NCBI RefSeq assembly: GCF_029894425.1
Contig: NZ_JARXYJ010000001.1
Coordinates: 7,026,501 to 7,090,500, forward strand
DNA length: 64,000 nucleotides
Source: Streptomyces sp. SAI-127
Lineage (GTDB): Bacteria; Actinomycetota; Actinomycetes; Streptomycetales; Streptomycetaceae
Direction: 5' to 3'
Within the stretch, counting starts at the first letter, position 1. Each line of letters starts with the position of its first letter. A program made the position numbers and the translations under genes. Positions 27,529 through 36,808 of the stretch are shown here, piece by piece. Below the pieces are notes generated by a model. It had not been told where the DNA came from. It saw nothing but the letters and a program-made list of their open reading frames with translations, and made no database searches.

Positions 27529-27556
27529 TGTATCAGGCCGAGTGTATCACGATACA
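27529..27556. promoter_or_regulatory. Probable VapB operator
   Basis: TGTATC-AC-GATACA (27543-27556) is an inverted repeat, preceded by a further TGTATC half-site at 27529-27534. It lies 20-50 bases upstream of the antitoxin start, as expected for autoregulation. Confidence 0.55.
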
Positions 27557-28183
27557 AGATCTTTTATATATTCCAGGGTGTGGGTTCGCCACCGTTCGTG
27601 TGGGCCAGGACTGGCCGATCGGCGGGGAGTGGACACCGGACAGGCCCTCGCGGATTGAGGCGATATTCCCCAGGACGTGGCGGAGGGCTCGTCGCCGCGT
27701 GTCTCGGGATCGAAGTCCGGATGCTCAGAGGGGGCCAGACGGTTCTCATGTCAGGATCTGTGAGCGTCGGATGTGACGGGCCTCTTCGTGGGCGCCGATG
27801 CGATCAAGGGCCCGGCTGACTTGAGTTCGAAGCTGTCCGGGTTTGCCGCCGGTCCGCCAGTCCAGCAGGAGCAGTCCCGTTGCAGCGATTCTCAGGATGG
27901 GGCCGTCCTCCTGCCGGCGCCCGTCCGTGTCCAGGGGCGCGTCGACCGTGCGGTCGGCGGGGTTGGCCCGGCGCTCGCATCCTGGTCTCGCCCGTGGACC
28001 TCATCGCCGAGAGCGGGCAGCGCGTTTCCGCGCGCCGAAACGACGGCGGAGGAGATCGCGGCGGCCGGGCGGCGATGGCACATACGTACATGGACTGCGT
28101 ACTCCTACCGACGTGTCCCTGACACGCGTGCCGTTTTCTTGCATTCATGACGACACCGAGCGTGAAAGCGCAGATACCGAAGT
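27557..28183. other. Decayed intergenic DNA
   Basis: There is an AT-rich patch at 27557-27575, then GC-rich DNA without an intact gene. On the minus strand, ILRIAATGLLLLDWRTGGKP then QVSRALDRIGAHEEARHIRR ends at a TGA at 27751-27753. It looks like the C-terminal end of a broken protein that I cannot assign. Confidence 0.4.
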
Positions 28184-29223
28184 GTGTCTGGCCGGCGTTG
28201 GCGGGGGTTATGGGTCCTGGCCGTGCTGTCGCTGCTGATCGCCGGGGCGCATCTGCTGTGTGGCGTTCTCGCGGGCCGGCGGTCGCACGGGATATTTGTC
28301 ACGGTCATCGTCATCGAGGCGCCGAGCCTGCTGAGCGGTGTGCCGGGCCTGCTTCAGGGAGGCGGCGTCTCGGTTCTCCCGGGCATCGCCTTCGCCCTCG
28401 CCGTGCTGCGGGGCTTCAGCACCGTGGAAGCCAGGAGGGTTCTTCGAACGCCCATGGCACCTCCCCTTCCGGGGATCCGTCCGAGAGCGCGACGGGGGTG
28501 TCCGAGTCGCCGAGCCCTTCGCCGACCCCCTCTCTCACTCCGCCGTATCCGACCGGGGCGTCCGGCTGCCACGACAACAAGGGGTGGTCGGCCGAGGAAT
28601 TCAGGGACTGGGTCCGGCTCGTCGTCGACACGCCCAAGGAGAACTACGGGGGCGACGGGCTGAGGGCCGCCAGCCTGTTGGGGTACAACGGACCGCATTG
28701 CTGGAAGATCACCGTGCAGGTCGAGTTCTGGAAACTGGTGTACGGAGTCGCGAACGGCGCCGACGGCGAACGGCTCTCGGACGGGACTCGACCCGACTGT
28801 CCTTTCGACGTCCGCCGGGCGAAGCGCGCCGAACTCCACGCGGACGCGAGCGTCGAGCAGAAGATTGCCCTGCCCGCGTCCCTCTGCGCGCCGGACCGCA
28901 ACCCCTGCGGGGGTGCCCTCCTCTCGATCACCGTGGGCAAGCCGCTGACCAGCAAGGAACTGCCCAAGGAGGTCGAGGCCCGCGGCGGAGAGGGCCTCTG
29001 GGGTCGCGCCACTGCGGACTTCCGGTCGCAGTGGGTCGCCGGCCACGAACTGTCCCAGCCCTTGGCGCCGCAGGTGTGCAGTTCGGACGGCAAGCCCACC
29101 GCCGACCCGGCCGATGTACCCACACCGGGCTCCCAGCCGACGGACCTTTGGCCGACGGACCTCTACCCGACGCCCGACCACAGCTTCGACATCGACGACG
29201 TCCTCCGCTCTCCCGCGCCCTGA
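28184..29223 (+). pseudogene. Membrane-anchored hypothetical protein, probably frameshifted
   Basis: Two frames appear to belong together. The first, from GTG 28184, has three hydrophobic segments (LAVLSLLIAGAHLLCGVLA, GIFVTVIVIEAPSLL, VLPGIAFALAVL) and fades near 28430. The second frame takes over with a Ser/Pro/Thr linker (SESPSPSPTPSLTPPYP) and a soluble domain with four cysteines (GCHDNKGW, HCWKI, DCPFD, SLCAP). It ends at TGA 29223. The soluble part would lie outside the membrane. No family was recognised. It could also be two overlapping genes, but the second frame has no start near the switch. Confidence 0.5.
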
Positions 29224-29330
29224 GCCCCTTCCGCGGGATCCGGGCCGGCACCGACCTCTTCACCACATCAACGGGACCTGCCACAAGGCCGGTTCGGCAG
29301 GGCCATCCGACCTCACCTTGGGGGAATCAC

Positions 29331-30188
29331 ATGCGTATACACACTGCGGCCACCGTCCTTTCCGGCGCCGTCGTATTCTCGGCGCTCGTTCTTCCGGGCG
29401 CCGCCCAGGCAGCGGAGCACCCTGGGGCGGCGACGGATCTCAGAGTCTTCGCCTCGCAGAGCGTCCGGCCGCAGGACGCGCTGGGCGGCACCACATTCAA
29501 GAACGGAGTCGTCAACAAGGGCAAGGACATCGTTCTCGGCGTCACGGGCAAGAAGGCCGTTCCCGTCACGTTCACCGCCTTCGACGCGGAAGGCGTAGCC
29601 ATCACCCAGGCGTTTCTGTGGCAGGGCACCGACAGTTCGAGCACGGACACCATCACCGGCGGCCTGGAGTCGGACGACTACCCCGTCTGCACGGAGACGC
29701 CGGTCCAGGACGGCTACAGCTACAGCTGCAGGACGGTCTTCACCATCGACCCCGCGGTCGCCTTCAAGGACGGCAACGGCACCGCGGGGACCTGGAAACT
29801 CTTCCTGGGCGCCTACGACCTCTACGCGAACGCCAGTTACGACGACGACGTCGCCAGGACCAAGATCAAGCGTGCCGCCAAGCTGACCGCCAACGCCTCC
29901 CCCGAGCCGGTGAAGAAGGGCAAGACCATCACGGTCACCGGCAAACTGAGCCGCGCCAACTGGACCACGGGCAAGTACGCGGGATACACGAACCAGCCGG
30001 TGCAGTTGCAGTTCCGCAAGAAGGGCAGCAACACCTACACCACCCTCAAGACGGTCAAGACCAGCAGCACCGGCACCTTGAGCACCACCACCAAGGCCGG
30101 CTCCGACGGCTATTACCGCTTCGTGTTCGCCGGCACCACCACGACCGGTTCCGCGACGGCGCCCGGCGACTTCGTCGACGTCAGGTAG
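29331..30188 (+). CDS. Secreted hypothetical protein with Ig-like C-terminal half
   Basis: This 285-aa protein begins with a clear Sec signal (RIHTAATVLSGAVVFSALVL, cleavage after AAQA). The first half is an unassigned domain with two cysteines. The second half (KKGKTITVTGKLSRANWTT, VQLQFRKKGSNTYTTLKTVK, GYYRFVFAGTTTTG) is a beta-sandwich like those repeated in Streptomyces exported proteins. GGGGGA lies before ATG 29331. It may bind the cell surface or a polymer. It shares orientation with the preceding broken gene but has its own start region. Confidence 0.75.
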   Translation: MRIHTAATVLSGAVVFSALVLPGAAQAAEHPGAATDLRVFASQSVRPQDALGGTTFKNGVVNKGKDIVLGVTGKKAVPVTFTAFDAEGVAITQAFLWQGTDSSSTDTITGGLESDDYPVCTETPVQDGYSYSCRTVFTIDPAVAFKDGNGTAGTWKLFLGAYDLYANASYDDDVARTKIKRAAKLTANASPEPVKKGKTITVTGKLSRANWTTGKYAGYTNQPVQLQFRKKGSNTYTTLKTVKTSSTGTLSTTTKAGSDGYYRFVFAGTTTTGSATAPGDFVDVR

Positions 30189-30264
30189 GCAGCTTCCCGG
30201 CCGAGACCGCGGTGGCTGGTTCGCAGAGGCTCACCGGTCACCGCCGAGGGCACCTGGACCAGGC

Positions 30265-30500
30265 TCAGTCCTGCTCCGCGCGGGCGTCCCCGGAACGGCT
30301 CCCGGTGCGGCGGCGGGCCATCAGCGTGGCCAGGTCGGTACGTGAGGAGACCCCGGTCTTGCGGAAAGCGCGGGAGACGTGGGTCTCTACGGTGCGCCGG
30401 CTGACGTAGAGCCGGTCCGCGATGGCCTGGCTGGTGAGCCCGTGCGCCACCAGTTCGGCTATCTCCGGTTCCCGGGCGCTCGGGGTGGCCGACCGCTGGT
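30265..30500 (-). pseudogene. LuxR-type DNA-binding fragment
   Basis: The minus strand encodes a good LuxR helix-turn-helix (EIAELVAHGLTSQAIADRLY and VSRRTVETHVSRAFRKTGVS) ending in RAEQD and stop. In frame upstream there is no recognisable regulator domain, so only the C-terminal end of a larger regulator remains. Confidence 0.65.
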
Positions 30501-30977
30501 GAGTTCGGCGCGGTCCGGGGAACCGTACGGAACCTCGGAGCCGCCACCGGGCGGACGGATGGCGTCGGCGAGGCCGACCATCATTCCGCTGCCCCCCGCC
30601 TCGGCGAACGCGCCCCCTGAGCCGGGCGCGCGTGCCGCCCCGGCCATCCGGGCTGTACCTGGCACGGGAAGCGACATGATTACAGCGCCGGCGTTCCATG
30701 ACGAGGCACTACGCGCAGGGTCTCGTCGCCGCGATCCGGCTCTGGCTGCGCCCGGTTTGTCCGGCTGACGGTGCCGTCCGTCGGCGGAGACTGGGCGAGC
30801 CCGGCGTTGACGGCGTGATGCCGGGCGCCGGACGGCGGCGCACCGCGACCGGTCCACGATGCTGAACGGCGGCGCCGCCGTCTCGCCCGAGGTCCCCGAC
30901 ACCGAACCGGACCCCAGACAACGCACCGAGACGGGCGGGCGCGGCCATCTGCTTTGGGGAGCAGAAGGTGCTTGCTG
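30501..30977. other. Gap without a recognised gene
   Basis: About 480 bases separate the LuxR remnant from the TetR gene. Frames on both strands lack family features. It probably contains debris of the same LuxR gene. Confidence 0.4.
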
Positions 30978-31610
30978 CTAAGGGTGCCGGTCACCTACGG
31001 CAGGATCGCCCAGCAGATCCTCCAGGCCCGCCGACATCCCGGCCAGGAGATCACGCCGCGGGTCGATGAGCCACTGGAGTTGGAGGCCGTCCCACATCGC
31101 GACAAGGGCCGCCGCGATCAGCTCGGGGTGCCTGCGGTTCGAGATGCGACCCAGATCCTGGTCCCTGCGTACCGCGGTCGTGAAAGCGGTGACGACCCGC
31201 TCGTACCTGTCACGGAACCACTCGTGCGCCGGGTGGTCGGGGGCCGAGGCCTCCGCGGCCATCAAGGCGAGGAGGCGCAGCATCTCCTGCCTTTCCAGGT
31301 TGCGGCGGATGTACCGCAGGACCGCGTAGGCCACACCCTTTCCCCGGCTGTCCGCCTCGAAGGAGTCGATGCTCGCGGAGTCCGCGTTCTCGAGGACGGC
31401 CACGAGGAGCGCGCTCTTGCTCGGAAAGTGGTGCACGACGCTGGTCAGGCTGAGGTCGAGCTGCTTGGCGATCTCCCGCAGGGACCCTCCGCGGTAACCG
31501 CGAGCAGCGAACACGGCGGTCGCCGAGGCGACGATCTCGACCCTGCGCTGTGCGCTCTTGGCATACGGGCCTCGGCGAGTGGCCGGTCGGGCCGCCGTCT
31601 TCTCGGTCAT
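30978..31610 (-). CDS. TetR-family regulator, probable glucuronide repressor
   Basis: This 210-aa protein has the N-terminal TetR helix-turn-helix (AARGYRGGSLREIAKQLDLS followed by LTSVVHHFPSKSALLVAV) and an alpha-helical ligand-binding C-terminus. It is divergent from a sugar-binding lipoprotein gene that heads an operon ending in beta-glucuronidase. The E. coli uidA repressor is also a TetR protein, so a role as local repressor is likely but inferred. ATG 31610 follows a GGGGGT ribosome site. Confidence 0.85.
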   Translation of the reverse strand: MTEKTAARPATRRGPYAKSAQRRVEIVASATAVFAARGYRGGSLREIAKQLDLSLTSVVHHFPSKSALLVAVLENADSASIDSFEADSRGKGVAYAVLRYIRRNLERQEMLRLLALMAAEASAPDHPAHEWFRDRYERVVTAFTTAVRRDQDLGRISNRRHPELIAAALVAMWDGLQLQWLIDPRRDLLAGMSAGLEDLLGDPAVGDRHP

Positions 31611-31785
31611 ACCCCCAACCCTAAGCGGGCGGTGCGGGGCGGTGTCCGGCCGATAATCCGCCAACATCGCGCCTGCCGAAAGTGTGGCACCTGTTCGGTT
31701 TTCGCTGTACGGTCTCGCTGACCCACACCACGACGTGCGGTGGAGCCGCTGACGCATCCACCGGGTGGAGAGGAGACGGACAAGG

Positions 31786-33078
31786 ATGTCCACCTCGCAT
31801 TTGTCGAAAGCGATCATCGGCGGCCTGGCCGCCGCACTGGTTCTGGCCGGTTGCGGCCGGTCCGACACACAAGGCAGCGGGGGCGCCAAGGGCGCTCCCA
31901 TCAGCGACTCACCCGCCAAGGGCGAGATCAACGTCTGGGCCATGGGCACCGAGGGCGAGCGCCTGCCCGAGTTGGCCGCGCGCTTCCGGAAGGCCAACCC
32001 GGACGCGAAAGTGAAGGTCACGGCCATCCCGTGGCAGGACTACGCCAAGAAGGTCGAAACGGCGATCGCCTCCCAGGACACGCCGGACGCCACGCTCGTC
32101 GGATCCGCCGACCTGACGAACTTCGCCTCGACGGGCGGACTCGAGCAGGTGCCCGCCGACCTCGTCGACACCTCTTCCTTCTACCGGGGCGCCGCTCAGA
32201 GCACCACCTACGACGGTGGCACGTACGGCGTCCCCTGGTATGTGGACACCCGCGTCCTCTTCTACCGCAAGGACCTGGCACAGGCTGCCGGAGTCTCCGC
32301 GCCGAAGACCTGGAAGGAGTACGGCCCGTTCCTCAAGGCCCTCCAGAAGGAGGGAGCGAAGTGGGGCCTGGCGCTGCCCACCGGCGTGGCGGCGAGCTGG
32401 CAGGGCGTGCTGCCCTTCATGTGGCAGGCCGGCGCGCGTCTCATGAACGAGAACAGCACCGAGTTCACCTTCGACACACCCGAGGCGCTCGAGGGGCTGG
32501 AGTACTACCAGTCGTTCTTCACGTCGCAGACCGCGACCCGCAACGGGGCTGTGAGTCTGGGGGAGATCGAGCCGCAGTTCGTCGCCGGTTCCACCGCCGC
32601 ACTCGTCTCGGGCCCCTGGGAAACGGCACTGCTGAAGGGGGCGGGAGGAGCGGACTTCGTCAAGGACAAGGTGGGGGTCGCCACGCTCCCGAAGGGAGCG
32701 ACGTCCAACGCCAGCTTCATCGGGGGAGGGCACTGGGCGGTGTTCAAGAACGCGAAGAACCGCGACGGTGCCTGGAAGCTCATCCGGTGGCTCTCCCGGC
32801 CCGACATCCAGCAGGACTGGTACGAACAGTCCGGAGACCTTCCCGCCGTGCAGGCGGCCTGGGATGAGGGGAAGCTCAAGGCGGACCCGACGCTGGCCGT
32901 CTTCCGATCCCAGCTCCGGACCGCACTGCCCGGCCCGACCGTCACCACCTGGAAGCAGATCTCAGCGGTCCTCGATGCCGAGATCGAGAAGGTGGCCAAG
33001 GGAGTCTCGTCACCGAAGGCGGCCCTGGAACGGATCCAGGCGAAAGCGTCCGCGATCGGAACGGGGCAGCCCCGATGA
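31786..33078 (+). CDS. ABC sugar importer, solute-binding lipoprotein
   Basis: This 430-aa extracellular binding protein of family 1 is anchored by a lipobox (LVLAGCGRSD). The fold markers INVWAMGTEGERLPELAARF, VPWYVDTRVLFYRKDLA and WQGVLPFMWQAG are typical of oligosaccharide-binding proteins. It delivers substrate to the two permeases that follow. No ATPase is encoded here; Streptomyces importers of this class share MsiK. The cargo is probably a beta-glucuronide, inferred from the downstream hydrolase. ATG 31786 has AAGG only two bases before it; GTG 31765 is an alternative. Confidence 0.9.
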   Translation: MSTSHLSKAIIGGLAAALVLAGCGRSDTQGSGGAKGAPISDSPAKGEINVWAMGTEGERLPELAARFRKANPDAKVKVTAIPWQDYAKKVETAIASQDTPDATLVGSADLTNFASTGGLEQVPADLVDTSSFYRGAAQSTTYDGGTYGVPWYVDTRVLFYRKDLAQAAGVSAPKTWKEYGPFLKALQKEGAKWGLALPTGVAASWQGVLPFMWQAGARLMNENSTEFTFDTPEALEGLEYYQSFFTSQTATRNGAVSLGEIEPQFVAGSTAALVSGPWETALLKGAGGADFVKDKVGVATLPKGATSNASFIGGGHWAVFKNAKNRDGAWKLIRWLSRPDIQQDWYEQSGDLPAVQAAWDEGKLKADPTLAVFRSQLRTALPGPTVTTWKQISAVLDAEIEKVAKGVSSPKAALERIQAKASAIGTGQPR

Positions 33079-34028
33079 CCACGGCCACCTCCCTGCGACC
33101 CGCACATGAGATGTCCTCCACCGGGCAGCCGACCCCACCGTCGAGGCGCGGTTCGGGACGCCTGCGGCGCACAGTGGTCGCCTGGGCCTTCTGCTCACCC
33201 TTCGTCCTGCTGTTCGCCACGTTCGGTATCTGGCCGGTCTTCTCGTCACTGTCGATGAGCGTCACCGACATCACCAGCAGGGACGTGCGGACGCCCTTCA
33301 GCGTCAACTTCGTCGGTCTGGAGAACTACACCGCGCTCTTCGACGATCCCACCTTCGTCCGCGCCGCCTTGAACACGCTCTACTTCGTCGCGGTGGGCAT
33401 TCCCCTGACGATGGTGCTCTCCCTCGGCGTCGCCGTCGCACTCAACTCCGGGATCCAGCGCGCGAAGGGCTTCTTCCGGGTCGCCTACTTCGCCCCGGTC
33501 GTGACGAGCATCGTGGCGGTGGCGGTCGTGTGGAGGTACCTCTACAAGCCCGACGGGATGATCAACTCGGCCCTGTCCGTCGTGGGAATCTCCGGTCCGG
33601 ACTGGCTGAACGATCCCAACTGGTCCATGCCCGCCCTCATACTGATGGCGGTCTGGCGGCACTTCGGCATCCCCATGGTGATCTTCCTGGCGGGACTGCA
33701 GTCGATACCGCCCGAACTGCACGAGGCGGCCGTCGTGGACGGCGCGTCCCGCTGGCGGGCCTTCCGCAGTGTGACCCTGCCACTGCTCCGGCCCACCACG
33801 CTGGTGGTCGCCATCCTGCTCAGCATCAGCTACCTCCAGTTCTTCGAGGAACCGTTCGTCATGACGAGCGGCGGCCCCTTGGACAGCACGACGTCGATCA
33901 GCTACTACGCCTACCAGCAATTCGGCTTCGGCAACTACGGACTGGCATCGGCCGCGTCCTATGTGCTGGTCACCGCGATCGCCCTACTGAGCCTTCTTCA
34001 GTTCCGCATCTTCCGAGCGAGGGCCTGA
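33075..34028 (+). CDS. ABC sugar importer, permease 1 (MalF-like)
   Basis: This 317-aa permease has about six membrane helices, starting with VVAWAFCSPFVLLFATFGIW. The EAA coupling loop reads ELHEAAVVDGASRWRAFRSV, followed by TLPLLRPT. Its ATG overlaps the binding-protein stop (ATGA). It forms the channel with the next gene product. Confidence 0.92.
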   Translation: MTTATSLRPAHEMSSTGQPTPPSRRGSGRLRRTVVAWAFCSPFVLLFATFGIWPVFSSLSMSVTDITSRDVRTPFSVNFVGLENYTALFDDPTFVRAALNTLYFVAVGIPLTMVLSLGVAVALNSGIQRAKGFFRVAYFAPVVTSIVAVAVVWRYLYKPDGMINSALSVVGISGPDWLNDPNWSMPALILMAVWRHFGIPMVIFLAGLQSIPPELHEAAVVDGASRWRAFRSVTLPLLRPTTLVVAILLSISYLQFFEEPFVMTSGGPLDSTTSISYYAYQQFGFGNYGLASAASYVLVTAIALLSLLQFRIFRARA

Positions 34029-34029
34029 C

Positions 34030-34905
34030 ATGACCGCCACCACCACAACGACGGGACCAGCCTTCCGGGACCGGCGCCCGTCCCGGCGAGTCCCCACCGC
34101 TCGTCTCGTTCTCTACGGCGCCCTCGTGCTCGGACTGCTGGCGACGCTGGCGCCTTTCGCCTGGATGTTCCTCGGCTCGGTGAAACCGACGGGCGAGATC
34201 GTCGCCCATCCGAGCTCCTGGCTTCCCCGGTCCCCGACCTTCGCCAATTTCGAAGACCTGCTGTCGAAGCAGAACTTCGGACTGTACTTCCTGAACAGCA
34301 CAGTCGTCGCGGTGGCTTGTGTGCTGGGCAACCTGCTGTTCTGCTCGATGGCCGGATACGCCTTCGCGAAGATCGAGTTCGCGGGGAAACGTCTGCTCTT
34401 CGGCCTCGTCCTCACCATGCTGATCATCCCCGGCGTCACCACCTTCGTCCCGCTGTTCGTGCTCGTCAGCAACATGGGCCTGGGCAACTCCTACCTCGGG
34501 CTCATCCTGCCCTTCCTCGTGACACCGTTCGGCGTGTTCATCATGCGGCAGTTCATCCGGGACATCCCGGACGCCCTCGTCGAGGCGGCGCGCCTCGACG
34601 GTGCGGGCGAATCCCGGATCTTCCTCAAAGTGATCCTGCCGTTGACACGGCCGGCGCTGGCGACACTGGCGATCCTCACGTTCCTCGCGCAGTGGAACAA
34701 CTTCCTGTGGCCGCTCGTCATCGCGCAGACCGAGGACCACTACACGCTGCCCGTCGCCCTCGCCCTCTTCTCCACGGGAGCCAACGGCACCAACTACGGC
34801 CTGCTGCTGGCCGGGGCGGTCACGGTCGTCACGCCGATCATCCTGCTCTTCCTCGCCCTGCAACGGCACTTCATCCAGGGCATCGCCAACACCGGCATCA
34901 AATAG
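34030..34905 (+). CDS. ABC sugar importer, permease 2 (MalG-like)
   Basis: This 291-aa permease has an N-terminal helix (LVLYGALVLGLLATLAPFAW) and the EAA loop ALVEAARLDGAGESRIFLKV followed by ILPLTRPA. It begins one base after the stop of permease 1. With its partner and a shared ATPase it would import the substrate of the binding protein. Confidence 0.92.
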   Translation: MTATTTTTGPAFRDRRPSRRVPTARLVLYGALVLGLLATLAPFAWMFLGSVKPTGEIVAHPSSWLPRSPTFANFEDLLSKQNFGLYFLNSTVVAVACVLGNLLFCSMAGYAFAKIEFAGKRLLFGLVLTMLIIPGVTTFVPLFVLVSNMGLGNSYLGLILPFLVTPFGVFIMRQFIRDIPDALVEAARLDGAGESRIFLKVILPLTRPALATLAILTFLAQWNNFLWPLVIAQTEDHYTLPVALALFSTGANGTNYGLLLAGAVTVVTPIILLFLALQRHFIQGIANTGIK

Positions 34906-34980
34906 CCCTCTTCCGACCGCCGCGGACCTGCCTCCTCGACCACCGAGTCGACACGCGCACAACGAACAGGAGAACCAACC

Positions 34981-36786
34981 ATGCTTCGTCCCCAGGACGG
35001 CCCCACTCGTGAACGCCGCTCTCTCGGCGGCCTGTGGAGCTTCCGCCTGGACGCGGAGGGTGCCGGCCGTGCCGAGGGGTGGTGGCGCTCGCAGCTCGCG
35101 GGCGCAGTGGACATCCCCGTGCCGGCCAGCTACAACGACATCTTCCCGGACACGACCGTCCGTGACCATGTCGGCGACGTCTGGTACCAGACGCAGGTAT
35201 GGGTTCCCGCCGGGTGGGCGGGGGCGCGGACGGTACTCCGCTTCGACTCCGCGACGCATCGCGCCACGGCCTGGGTCAACGATGTCGAGGTCGTTCGGCA
35301 CGAAGGCGGCTACACCCCCTTCGAGGCCGACGTCACGGCGCACCTGCGGCCGGGTGCCGAGAACCGTGTCACCGTCGTCGTCAACAACGAGCTGACCTGG
35401 GAGTCGATACCCCCCGGCCGAGTGGAGGAACGCGAAGACGGCCGCCGGGTGCAGCGCTACTTCCACGACTTCTTCAACTACGCGGGACTGCACCGGCCCG
35501 TGTGGCTGTACACCACGCCCCTCGTCCACATCACCGACCTCACCGTGACCGCCGACCTGGAGGACACGACCGGCCTCGTCGCCTACCGCGTGGACAGCAC
35601 CGCACAAGCCGAAGAGCACGTCGTACGTGTCTCGCTGCGCGACGCGTCCGGGGCCGAGGTCCAGGCCGCCACCGGAGCGGTGGGGACCCTCAGGATCGCC
35701 GACGTGCACCCTTGGGCGCCCGGAGACGGCTATCTGTACGAACTCGAGGCCACGGTGTGGAGCATCTCCGGCGACCTCGTCGACAGTTACCGGCAGTCCG
35801 TGGGCGTGCGCACGGTGGAGGTACGGGGCAAGGAATTCCTGATCAACGGAACCCCCTTCTACTTCAAGGGCTTCGGCAAACACGAGGACGCCGCGGTGCG
35901 CGGCAGGGCTCACGACGACACCCTGATGGTGCATGACTTCGCCCTGCTGGAGTGGACCGGCGCGAACTCTTTCCGCACCTCGCACTATCCCTATGCCGAG
36001 GAGGTGCTGGACTACGCGGACCGACAGGGTGTGGTGGTCATCGACGAGACGGCGGCCGTCGGCCTGAACCTGAACATCGCGGGAGGTGTCTTCGGCTCCG
36101 GCCGGAAGGTGCCCACGTTCTCGCCCGACACCGTGGGTGAGAGCACCCTTCGCACGCACCTGCAGGCGGTGAGGGAGCTAGTGGAGCGCGACAAGAACCA
36201 TCCGAGTGTCGTGCTGTGGTCCATCGCCAACGAGCCGGACAACGTCCAGCCCGAGGCGCGCGACTACTTCGCACCACTGGCGGCCGAGGCACGCCGGCTG
36301 GATCCCTCACGTCCCGTCGCCTACGTCAACGCGCTCATGGGGAAACCGGACGAGTGCGTGGTCACCGACCTGTTCGACGTCGTGCTCCTCAACCGTTACT
36401 ACGGCTGGTACTTCGGCCCCGACGACCTGGCGGCGGCCGAGACCGAGCTCGAGGCGGAACTGCGGCAGTGGGCCGAGAGCGACAAGCCCATCGTCATCAC
36501 CGAGTACGGATCGGACGCCTACCCCGGACTGCGTGGCGTCGTACCCAGCCCGTGGACCGAGGAGTACCAGACCGAACTGCTCGACGTGTATCACCGGGTG
36601 TTCGACCGTGTCGACGCGGTCGTCGGCGAGCAGGTGTGGAACTTCGCCGACTTCGCCACAGCGCCCGGTGTCTTCCGCGTCGACGGCAACAAGAAGGGGG
36701 TGTTCACCCGCGAACGTCGGCCGAAGAGCGCGGCGTTCAGTCTGCGCGCCCGCTGGCGGAAGGCCGACTTCGACTCGACGGACTGA
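34981..36786 (+). CDS. uidA: Beta-glucuronidase (GH2)
   Basis: This 601-aa enzyme is close in length to E. coli GUS (603 aa). The domains are an N-terminal sugar-binding sandwich (VGDVWYQTQVWVPAGW, HRATAWVNDVEVVRHEGGYT), an Ig-like domain, and a TIM barrel from about residue 280 (FYFKGFGKHEDAAVRGRAHD). The acid/base glutamate is in VVLWSIANEPDN and the nucleophile in PIVITEYGSDAYPG. KHED in the barrel and the NKKGVFTR ending (the N-x-K motif that reads the glucuronate carboxylate) support glucuronide specificity. There is no signal peptide, so it acts inside the cell after import. AGGAG precedes the ATG. Confidence 0.93.
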   Translation: MLRPQDGPTRERRSLGGLWSFRLDAEGAGRAEGWWRSQLAGAVDIPVPASYNDIFPDTTVRDHVGDVWYQTQVWVPAGWAGARTVLRFDSATHRATAWVNDVEVVRHEGGYTPFEADVTAHLRPGAENRVTVVVNNELTWESIPPGRVEEREDGRRVQRYFHDFFNYAGLHRPVWLYTTPLVHITDLTVTADLEDTTGLVAYRVDSTAQAEEHVVRVSLRDASGAEVQAATGAVGTLRIADVHPWAPGDGYLYELEATVWSISGDLVDSYRQSVGVRTVEVRGKEFLINGTPFYFKGFGKHEDAAVRGRAHDDTLMVHDFALLEWTGANSFRTSHYPYAEEVLDYADRQGVVVIDETAAVGLNLNIAGGVFGSGRKVPTFSPDTVGESTLRTHLQAVRELVERDKNHPSVVLWSIANEPDNVQPEARDYFAPLAAEARRLDPSRPVAYVNALMGKPDECVVTDLFDVVLLNRYYGWYFGPDDLAAAETELEAELRQWAESDKPIVITEYGSDAYPGLRGVVPSPWTEEYQTELLDVYHRVFDRVDAVVGEQVWNFADFATAPGVFRVDGNKKGVFTRERRPKSAAFSLRARWRKADFDSTD

Positions 36787-36808
36787 CGACCCGGCTGGCT
36801 CATTGCAT

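Noticed and set aside
30265..30500. Functional LuxR regulator
   Set aside because: Only the DNA-binding end is present and nothing regulator-like precedes it in frame.
31786..36786. Missing ATPase taken as a broken ABC operon
   Set aside because: Streptomyces sugar importers of this class normally share one ATPase (MsiK) encoded elsewhere.
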